DNA of 6,850 nt from Myxococcota bacterium (GTDB lineage: Bacteria > Myxococcota_A > Polyangia > HGW-17), in contig JAHJLU010000561.1 in assembly GCA_018821745.1 (NCBI GenBank), positions 1-6,850 on the forward strand. The letters run 5' to 3'. Below the pieces are notes generated by a model. That model did not search any database. It was not told where the DNA came from and saw nothing but the letters and a program-made list of their open reading frames with translations. Below are positions 1-5,357 of this stretch, in pieces. Position 1 is the stretch's first letter. Each line of letters begins with the position of its first letter. A program made the translations under genes and the position numbers.

Positions 1-745
1 CACACCCCGAAAGGTCGAGAGTACAGTCTCCCGCGCAGGTGAGCTCCCCGGAGAGATATCCAAGCTCGACACAGCTGTGACCCCCAAGATCATTCTCCTC
101 ACACTCCTCGCCGCCGTTCACCACGGTGTCTCCACAGAACCCCCCAAGACACCCCGAGAGGTCGAGCGCGTGGCAGTCCGGTGCGCACCCTGCCTCTCCA
201 CCCTGGTGATAGCCCAGACTCTCGCAGGTTTGCCCCGCCAGATTTGTTCCATCACATACCTCGGGTCCGTTGATGATCTGGTCGCCACAGAACTGCTCAC
301 AGGTCGACGGATCCAGATTACACTCGTCGTTGCACGAGAGCTCCCCGGCGTAAAAGCCATAGTCTTCGCATGTGGCCAGGCAGGTAACAGCGCTCATGTC
401 AGGACCGTCGCATGTTTCCGCCCCGTTGATTATCAGGTCACCACAGTACCCCCCAAGGCAGGTCGAGGAATCGAGGGTGCAGTCGCTGTTGCAAACCGGG
501 TCACCCCCCTCGTGGAAGCCCAGGCTTATGCAGGTCACTTCTCCCAGATCCGTACCGTCGCATGACTCACCGGGATCGAGCACCCCGTTGCCACAGCTCG
601 CTGCGATACAGCCGGCGGTGTTCAGGGTGCAGTCATCATTGCAGGCCAGGATGCCCCCCTCAGGATACCCCAGACTCTGACAGCTAGCGTCGCCCAGGTC
701 TGTGCCGTCGCACTCCTCCGTGGATTCCATCACACCGTCACCACA
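1..745 (-). repeat. Five tandem ~50-residue Cys-rich repeats
   Basis: Units begin at nucleotides 745, 595, 445, 289 and 136 (reading minus), giving lengths of 50, 50, 52 and 51 codons and a fifth unit cut by the window edge. Units 1, 2, 4 and 5 have six Cys each; unit 3 has seven. Units 2 and 4 share a GG-containing loop and end in CLGG. Units 3 and 5 share the GEL-x-C loop. This suggests the array grew by duplicating a two-unit block. Confidence 0.85.
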
Positions 746-943
746 GGACGCATTCTGCGCCGTGGTCTTCTGGTCGCAGCCCACCACAAAGAGGGCCACC
801 ATGAGCCCTATGAAAACAATACTCTTTCCAGCGAACACTTCTATGATGTGAACCCTCAAATTATCGAAAACGTTGAGGGATTCAACATTGTTCCTTCTGG
901 ATTTTGTCGCTCGGAGTCTGGATAATAACGGATAATTCTTCAT
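1..943 (-). CDS. Cys-rich tandem-repeat lipoprotein, C-terminus off the left edge
   Basis: A minus-strand frame is open from an ATG at 943-941 to the left edge (314 codons, no stop). A hydrophobic stretch (about residues 41-55) ends in the lipobox-like FVVGC with Cys56, which predicts a signal peptidase II substrate. After a short linker come five repeats starting at Cys67, Cys117, Cys167, Cys219 and Cys270. Each follows the pattern CGDG-x(n)-ECDGTDLG-x-C-x-SLGY-x(n)-C-x-x-DC-x-L-x(n)-C. This is the Myxococcus-type Cys-rich repeat style found in many deltaproteobacterial surface proteins; the six Cys per unit probably form disulfides. The ATG has GAGAAG 6 bases upstream but gives an unusually long, basic N-region of about 40 residues. 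A GTG at 838-836 would give a more standard signal (MFAGKSIVFIG...VVGC) but has a poorly placed SD. The function is unknown: adhesive, structural or binding roles are all possible. The repeat class is clear; the start is not. Confidence 0.85.
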   Translation of the reverse strand, partial: MKNYPLLSRLRATKSRRNNVESLNVFDNLRVHIIEVFAGKSIVFIGLMVALFVVGCDQKTTAQNASCGDGVMESTEECDGTDLGDASCQSLGYPEGGILACNDDCTLNTAGCIAASCGNGVLDPGESCDGTDLGEVTCISLGFHEGGDPVCNSDCTLDSSTCLGGYCGDLIINGAETCDGPDMSAVTCLATCEDYGFYAGELSCNDECNLDPSTCEQFCGDQIINGPEVCDGTNLAGQTCESLGYHQGGEAGCAPDCHALDLSGCLGGFCGDTVVNGGEECEENDLGGHSCVELGYLSGELTCAGDCTLDLSGC

Positions 944-998
944 GGTCGTCTTCTCTTTTTCGGGAGCACCCATCCATCTGTTCTAGTACATTTTCTTT

Positions 999-1019
999 GG
1001 TTTTATAATGTCTAAAACC
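999..1019. promoter_or_regulatory. Perfect TATAAT inside a 7-bp inverted repeat
   Basis: GGTTTTA (999-1005) and TAAAACC (1013-1019) are exact inverse complements separated by 7 bases. The dyad contains a consensus -10 hexamer, TATAAT, at 1004-1009 on the plus strand. The opposite strand reads TATAAA at 1007-1002, which could serve the gene starting at 943. No good -35 is present for either direction (TTCTAG at 981-986 on the plus strand at 17-bp spacing is weak), so any promoter here may be activator-dependent. A plus-strand start here would give a leader of over 300 nt for the gene at 1343. Confidence 0.35.
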
Positions 1020-1081
1020 CAACAGCACCGGATTCTTTTCAGGAACCCTGCGCCACCGGGCGCTGATATCCGCCAGAGAAG

Positions 1082-1231
1082 CTACTCTTCGCCCCCGACG
1101 ATGTTGCGTCTGATATACATCCGGGCGGGATCGGGCAGATCGGAGTCGGGATTCTCCTCCTCACTGCCGCTCAAAGACAGGAGAGGACTGGTGGACCAAC
1201 GAAAATTACATGGAAGTATTGAGAATTGCAC
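1082..1231 (-). other. Coding-like remnant or possible 49-codon small ORF
   Basis: In the minus strand a frame open from a GTG at 1231-1229 ends with TAG at 1084-1082. Its last 30 or so codons look coding: high G/C at third positions and a plausible C-terminus (LSLSGSEEENPDSDLPDPAR, then MYIRRNIVGGEE). There is no ribosome binding site before the GTG and the first 20 residues look non-coding. It may be the tail of a decayed gene or chance. I do not recognise the sequence. Confidence 0.2.
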
Positions 1232-1276
1232 GAAAGCAGCCGGGCGTCAATGGCGTGCATGCCAGGGGACATTGCG

Positions 1277-1292
1277 GTTGCAATTGTGCAAC
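1277..1292. promoter_or_regulatory. Inverted repeat GTTGCA-N4-TGCAAC over the -35 (possible operator)
   Basis: The arms GTTGCA (1277-1282) and TGCAAC (1287-1292) are perfect inverse complements with a 4-base centre. A second, overlapping dyad (ATTGC-N4-GCAAT, 1271-1284) shares one arm. The repeat covers the -35 hexamer of the predicted promoter, where a bound regulator would be expected to repress. No cognate regulator gene is in the window. Confidence 0.35.
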
Positions 1293-1306
1293 TCATGCAA
1301 TACAAT
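1278..1306 (+). promoter_or_regulatory. Sigma70-type promoter for the lipoprotein gene
   Basis: TTGCAA (1278-1283) and TACAAT (1301-1306) are separated by exactly 17 bases, matching the housekeeping consensus at 4 of 6 and 5 of 6 positions. The expected transcription start near 1313 would leave a leader of about 30 nt before the ATG at 1343. Confidence 0.5.
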
Positions 1307-1332
1307 GAGCTAAGGATTTTTCCACAAACCCA

Positions 1333-1338
1333 AGGAGG
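1333..1338 (+). promoter_or_regulatory. Shine-Dalgarno AGGAGG fixing the start at 1343
   Basis: A full-consensus AGGAGG lies 4 bases before the ATG at 1343. It excludes an in-frame ATG at 1226, which has no SD and would put 39 implausible residues ahead of the lipoprotein signal peptide. Confidence 0.85.
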
Positions 1339-1342
1339 AACA

Positions 1343-2431
1343 ATGCGATTCGTAATTTTACTGGTGTCGGGAGCGCTCATCTTCGGTTGCGGCGGGGAGA
1401 AGAGCACGGGAAAAACTGTGGGCAAGGGCAATCAGAACGGGCAAACGGCCACCGCACCGAAGCTGCCCGTGAAGGCGGCGCTCAAGAGGGACATGGCGCA
1501 CATGAAGGCGCTGTGGAGCAAGCTGGAAGGCATCCACAAGGATCTCGACAAAAAAGCCAGCATCCCCATCGCAAATTTGCTGGATCGACACCTGGGGAAG
1601 AAGAACCACAAGGTGAAATACAGCGAGCAAGGCCAGTCGCTCTGCTATCTGCTCAAGAGTCCCACTGGCGAACTTCTGGGACTGGTGTTCTCGTTCAAGG
1701 CAGACACAATCGTGGAGGGGAACGGGATGCCGACGGATGAGGGCGGTGAAGAGAAAGACAAAGAACCGCCACCGGAGGACTACCAGGAATACAAGTTCTG
1801 GAATTCATGGGCGATCACGATCATTCCCCAGACGGCGACCACGGCGGCGAAACTGGAGTTCAACGCCTTCTATCCACCAATACGGGAGAAGCCTGTCTCA
1901 ATTTTGGCGAAATCGTGGAATGCCCAAGCAACGCTCTTTACCTTCCGGGCCAACGTTGATGAACAGAAGGACTATGAGGACGGCTGCTCCGATTGCTCCG
2001 AGGAGGATCGCAAGAAGGACCGGTTCGTGGGCGAGGTGGACTCCTTCATGGTGCTGCACGGCGGCCGACTTTATCCCCTCACCGAGATCAAAGACCCGTG
2101 GAGCTACAAGACGGACTACGGCATGTGCATGGAGAGCGTGTTCCACAAGTGGCTCACCGTCCCCGGAGAGGCGAACCCCCTGCTCTATTTCGAGCAGCGA
2201 TTGGTCAAAGGATACACTTCAGCCAAGGGGAATGAGGAGCCCGTCACCAAACGAGAGTGCCACTACGCCCTGTACCGCGTCACCTTCACCTCGACGAAAA
2301 AAGAAAAGAATCTCCAGAGCGTCGATGCGGGAACCATCACCACCTACGGCAAATCCCTCCCGGCCCTCAAGGATTTCCCCAGGAACGTCATCAAGCACGT
2401 CGATGCATGCACCTTCATCCCAAAAAAATAA
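1343..2431 (+). CDS. Putative lipoprotein of unknown family
   Basis: Complete 362-aa protein. It starts with a short lipoprotein signal, MRFVILLVSGALIFGC, with the lipidated Cys predicted at residue 16; Gly follows at +2, so by the usual Lol rule it would go to the outer membrane. A flexible Gly/Lys/Asn/Gln-rich linker (17-40) leads to a basic, probably helical stretch (about 43-90), then an acidic and Pro-rich segment (131-150), then a mixed alpha/beta-looking C-terminal part (150-362). Mature Cys are at 101, 215, 218, 262, 306 and 356, with a C-S-D-C pair at 215-218 inside a very acidic loop. Disulfides are likely; a CxxC metal or redox site is possible but unsupported. I recognise no family. 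The gene has its own promoter and SD, is divergent from the Cys-rich lipoprotein gene and convergent with the protease gene, so it is probably monocistronic. Confidence 0.85.
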   Translation: MRFVILLVSGALIFGCGGEKSTGKTVGKGNQNGQTATAPKLPVKAALKRDMAHMKALWSKLEGIHKDLDKKASIPIANLLDRHLGKKNHKVKYSEQGQSLCYLLKSPTGELLGLVFSFKADTIVEGNGMPTDEGGEEKDKEPPPEDYQEYKFWNSWAITIIPQTATTAAKLEFNAFYPPIREKPVSILAKSWNAQATLFTFRANVDEQKDYEDGCSDCSEEDRKKDRFVGEVDSFMVLHGGRLYPLTEIKDPWSYKTDYGMCMESVFHKWLTVPGEANPLLYFEQRLVKGYTSAKGNEEPVTKRECHYALYRVTFTSTKKEKNLQSVDAGTITTYGKSLPALKDFPRNVIKHVDACTFIPKK

Positions 2432-2454
2432 TCGTGCCCTCCGTGTGACAAGAG

Positions 2455-2467
2455 TGGGGTGACCCCA
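2455..2467. terminator. Small hairpin in the convergent gap (weak terminator candidate)
   Basis: TGGGG-TGA-CCCCA forms a 5-bp stem with a 3-base loop between the two convergent stops (2431 and 2511). No T-run follows directly on either strand; the only T-rich run on the minus strand is at 2430-2422, some 25 bases further on. It may assist termination, but it is not a classic intrinsic terminator. Confidence 0.2.
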
Positions 2468-2508
2468 AATTCCCAGTAGCCAGGGAGGCCTTGATGGAGC
2501 GGTGTTCG

Positions 2509-5277
2509 TCATTGTCTTTGGGGTTTCGAAACGGCACGTCTCCAGGTCGCGGCGAAGAGGATGAGGGAAAGGAGCCAGATGATGTGTGCGGGACGTGTGC
2601 GTCCGGTTCCCGCGCGGCAGGTGCAGCCATCATCGTCGGTTTCTTGTGTGGCGGGCAAATCATCGGTTGTCACCAGCGCAAAGTCGTCGATAGTCCAACC
2701 CCCGTACTCGTTTCCGCCGTCGCTCTCCAGCTCCCAGGTTATGGTGACGTCGCGTTGACCCGCAGCGTGAGTTGAGATGTCCAGATCGAAGAGGACCCAC
2801 TCCTTGTCCTGGTGGTGCCCCTTGCCCTCAACGGTGGCCCGGTTGCTCCACACCACCTGATCATTAACGTAGATGCGGGCGTGATCAAATTTCCCGTCCT
2901 CGATGACCAGCCACCGGCGGAACTGCAGCCGCACGCTGGTGTAATCCGAGAGGTCGAAGGAGGGGGAGGTGAGCCGGTTGATGATGTTCGGCTTGTAGGC
3001 GCCGTTCCATCTGTCGGGGTCCGAGAGATCGTTCCCCCACGCGTACTCGCCGCTGTATGCACCCACGGGATCCCCGGCATCGCCCTTTGGCGTGCCCCGC
3101 TGCCAGTCGTCTGCGGCAGGCTGATCAATCCCGTCGACCAGTTCATGGGCCCAGCCCGGCGTCTCCTCCTCGAAATCGTCGGAGTAGATCGTGGTGAGAG
3201 GACCGGCGTAGAGCATATAATAGGGCTCCGCTGCGTTCGCGGGGAGGTTGTAGGTGCGATTGCCTGCCGTGTCCTCGAGAGTAAAGGCGTAGAGCACCCG
3301 CCCTGCCTTTCCGGGGGCAGGGAGCACGACATCGAACCGCCGCTCCCCGGTGAGGACGATATCGTGCTCGGTCCAGGTCTGGCCTTCGTCGGTGCTGTAT
3401 CGGAAGCTGCCCCGCGTAATGTCGGTGAGCACACACTGGTCAAAGACCTCGGAGAAAGAGACCCTGAGGGGCGTCGTCACCGAGACGTCGGGGATGTGGT
3501 GGACGCCGGGGGGTGTGAAGGCGATCATGTCCATGAGGCCGTGGGCCGCAAAAACCTTGACGATGGAGCAGATGTTGGGGGTCCCGTTTTCCAGGTCTCC
3601 GTCGTCATCATCGGCGATGAGAACGTTCTCATAGAGACTGAGGATGTCCGTTGTTGTCTTGACGATCTGCCCGTAGATGCGCTTGAAGAGGAGCGTCCCC
3701 TCCTCATCCCCGTGGACCTGCCTGAAGGCTTTCCACAGATCCCAGAGGGTCGTCCCCACGATGAGACCGTTCTCATGGACTTCGTTGAAGATATTGAGAT
3801 CCCACGGCCATGACTTGTCGGCCTCGAGATCCCTGAGGTTCGGCGCCCCCGGAAAAAACTCCGGGGCCATGTTGTGGTCCCCGGTGATGAGGGCGCAGTA
3901 GATGTCGGCGAAGCCCTCCCCGACAGAACCATCGAACTCTCCGACCCCCTCGATAATGGAGTTCATGTGGAATCCGTGCCCATACTCGTGATAGGCGATG
4001 TCCCCGATCATCGCCGTGTTTGGGCAGACGTCGCCGGCCTTCAGGAAGGTGATACCTCCGTTGTACCAGGCGTTGCAGGAGCCCTCCGCGTTGACTCTCA
4101 CCGTGAGTGGCTCGTCCACCCAGGGCACATCCCGGGAGATGGTGAGGGCGGACTCGCGGCAGTTGTGAACAAAGGTGTAGGCGTCCAGCTGCGCCTGGTC
4201 GAATTCTGCTTCCCGTTCCCAGGAGAAGGCGCCGCCGGCCGGGAACGGGTCCAGGTAATGTTCCAGGGGTGTCCCGTCCTCGTTGATGATGGTGATGTAC
4301 CGGCCGGAGATGGTGAGCAGCGCCGTGCTGTCGGAGCTCTCCGTGGTGATCATCCCTGCCTCGTCAGCGAAGAGAGCGGTGCCATCGGCGGTGTATCCCA
4401 GATGGGCCGCGGGGGAGGTGACGAACCCGCTGGAAATAGGCCGCCCGTGATGCCTCAGATGGACCTGTGCCTGGGCGGAGAGGCCGCGGTTTTTGAGTGA
4501 CAGCAACGAACCGTCGTCCGCTGCCACCTGTGCTTCCCACCGCTCCCCGTGTTCGGGGGCAAAGGAGACCTTGTGGCTTCGCCGAAGTAAGACCTGCTCA
4601 CGGTGCACCATGGGGACTATCCTGGAGACAACCGAAAGCACGGGTGCCGATCGTTGTGCTGTCTTCAGGGCGTTGGAGGCCGCCAGGATCGCGGTCTGTC
4701 GCGTGATGCCGGGAGCGATAGGTGGCGGGGGTGCGCCGGGGAAAATCCGCAGCCCGAAGCTGGAGAGGCGGCCGCTGTTGAAGGCTACCCATGCGCCTGA
4801 TCCCTCCACGGGCGTGCCGTCGATGTGCTGCACGAAACTGACGAAGCGAGTCTTGCCAACAATCCGGTTAGCAACCTCCACAAACGTGGGGGTGCTGCGT
4901 CCACCGAAGAGCTCGTGGCGCTCCGCATAAAAGTTCTTTGCAACCTTGGCCGCTTCCCGGGCTGAAGTCATCACCCGATGCCCCACGGGCACCCCCTGTC
5001 CACGGAACGTGGTGAAGAGCTTCCCCGGGCCATGGCTGCGCCGGACCCAGCTCCCCGGCAGACGAAATCGTCGAAGATCGGCATCACTCAAACGCTCCTG
5101 CGTCGAGGGGAAGAGCGAGAGGTCCTGGAGATCCAAAAGCACCGGCGCCGACCGGCTCGTGTTTTTGTGGTGAGCTTTTGCACTTTGCGCTGCATCGTCG
5201 GGCGGTGGAGCCAGAGTGCACATGGTGAAAGTTACGGCAAGGGTGAGGGTGAGGATATTTCGCATGTGGGCTCTCAT
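2509..5277 (-). CDS. Secreted thermolysin-like zinc metalloprotease with FTP propeptide and MYXO-CTERM-like tail
   Basis: Complete 922-aa precursor; predicted endopeptidase of the gluzincin type. Order: signal peptide (about 1-25); linker; FTP-type inhibitory propeptide (about 115-180, core GKTRFVSFVQHIDGTPVEGS at 141-160) and a PepSY-like stretch (190-265); catalytic region (about 270-585); Ig/Fn3-like segment (about 595-690); jelly-roll-like domain (about 695-872) ending in GGWTIDDFAL, as in immune-inhibitor-A-type and MAM-like modules; acidic linker; C-terminal tail. Zinc ligands are His430 and His434 of HEYGH plus Glu454 of GEGFAD, with Glu431 as catalytic base. The 19-residue gap from His434 to Glu454 equals thermolysin's. 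His501 in VHENG resembles thermolysin's His231. The tail has GCTC (884-887), a hydrophobic helix (about 898-911) and Arg913-Arg914, as in MYXO-CTERM proteins. The GEGFAD wording also resembles M36 fungalysin, so M4 versus M36 is open. Met5 (5265) is an alternative start with slightly better GAGAG upstream. It lies 80 bp after the beta-helix gene. Confidence 0.92.
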   Translation of the reverse strand: MRAHMRNILTLTLAVTFTMCTLAPPPDDAAQSAKAHHKNTSRSAPVLLDLQDLSLFPSTQERLSDADLRRFRLPGSWVRRSHGPGKLFTTFRGQGVPVGHRVMTSAREAAKVAKNFYAERHELFGGRSTPTFVEVANRIVGKTRFVSFVQHIDGTPVEGSGAWVAFNSGRLSSFGLRIFPGAPPPPIAPGITRQTAILAASNALKTAQRSAPVLSVVSRIVPMVHREQVLLRRSHKVSFAPEHGERWEAQVAADDGSLLSLKNRGLSAQAQVHLRHHGRPISSGFVTSPAAHLGYTADGTALFADEAGMITTESSDSTALLTISGRYITIINEDGTPLEHYLDPFPAGGAFSWEREAEFDQAQLDAYTFVHNCRESALTISRDVPWVDEPLTVRVNAEGSCNAWYNGGITFLKAGDVCPNTAMIGDIAYHEYGHGFHMNSIIEGVGEFDGSVGEGFADIYCALITGDHNMAPEFFPGAPNLRDLEADKSWPWDLNIFNEVHENGLIVGTTLWDLWKAFRQVHGDEEGTLLFKRIYGQIVKTTTDILSLYENVLIADDDDGDLENGTPNICSIVKVFAAHGLMDMIAFTPPGVHHIPDVSVTTPLRVSFSEVFDQCVLTDITRGSFRYSTDEGQTWTEHDIVLTGERRFDVVLPAPGKAGRVLYAFTLEDTAGNRTYNLPANAAEPYYMLYAGPLTTIYSDDFEEETPGWAHELVDGIDQPAADDWQRGTPKGDAGDPVGAYSGEYAWGNDLSDPDRWNGAYKPNIINRLTSPSFDLSDYTSVRLQFRRWLVIEDGKFDHARIYVNDQVVWSNRATVEGKGHHQDKEWVLFDLDISTHAAGQRDVTITWELESDGGNEYGGWTIDDFALVTTDDLPATQETDDDGCTCRAGTGRTRPAHIIWLLSLILFAATWRRAVSKPQRQ

Positions 5278-5309
5278 ATTTGGTTACCCCGGGATGGGGA
5301 AGAGGATGC

Positions 5310-5335
5310 GGGAGACTCCGGGAACGGAGCCTCCC
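5310..5335 (-). other. 11-bp intercistronic RNA hairpin
   Basis: On the minus-strand transcript GGGAGGCUCCG and CGGAGUCUCCC pair over 11 positions around a UUCC loop. Position 6 is a G-U wobble in this orientation but an A-C mismatch on the other strand, so the structure favours minus-strand RNA. Pyrimidine-rich sequence follows, without a T-run. It could be a partial terminator, an mRNA end stabiliser or a processing site between the beta-helix and protease genes. Confidence 0.45.
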
Positions 5336-5342
5336 CGTGGTT

Positions 5343-5357
5343 CTTCCCAAAGGGAAG
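5343..5357 (-). other. Perfect 6-bp hairpin abutting the beta-helix stop
   Basis: CTTCCC-TTT-GGGAAG lies directly after the TAG of the beta-helix gene (5360-5358), followed 7 bases later by the larger hairpin. The pair looks like 3'-end structure for the upstream cistron. No U-tract is present. Confidence 0.35.

Larger units (their letters stand above)
944..1342. other. Divergent intergenic spacer of about 400 bp
   Basis: No convincing gene lies between the two divergent lipoprotein genes. The part near 960-1020 is AT-rich and promoter-like, about 1060-1200 is GC-rich with a coding-like minus-strand remnant, and 1200-1342 is AT-richer and carries the best promoter candidate for the plus-strand gene. 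Several TTGC/GCAA half-sites cluster at 1225-1300. Both transcription units probably start inside this spacer. Confidence 0.6.

Noticed and set aside
77..680. Plus-strand frames opposite the Cys-rich lipoprotein gene
   Set aside because: The minus strand has an uninterrupted frame with regular Cys repeats and a lipoprotein signal; the plus-strand frames are its mirror.
1008..1313. Plus-strand 101-aa open frame in the divergent spacer
   Set aside because: Its ATG overlaps the TATAAT-like -10, there is no ribosome binding site, and the composition is Arg/Ser-rich without hydrophobic pattern or recognisable motif.
1226..1342. Upstream ATG at 1226 as start of the orphan lipoprotein
   Set aside because: It has no SD, it would bury the lipoprotein signal 39 residues inside the protein, and it overlaps the predicted promoter.
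1387..2462. Second plus-strand frame (117 aa at 1387-1740 and 241 aa at 1737-2462), suggesting a frameshifted gene
   Set aside because: The frame beginning at 1343 is intact to its stop with an SD and signal peptide. The alternative frame is Arg/Ser/Pro-rich, typical of an out-of-frame reading.
2812..4500. Long plus-strand open frames (333 aa at 2812-3813 and 208 aa at 3874-4500) opposite the protease gene
   Set aside because: They are antisense shadows of a well-supported 922-aa gene in GC-rich DNA. Their products show no domain features, and the opposite strand has clear catalytic motifs.
5218..5277. Lipoprotein signal on the protease (Cys20)
   Set aside because: The residues before the Cys (F-T-M) do not fit a lipobox, so a general secretory signal peptide is the better reading.
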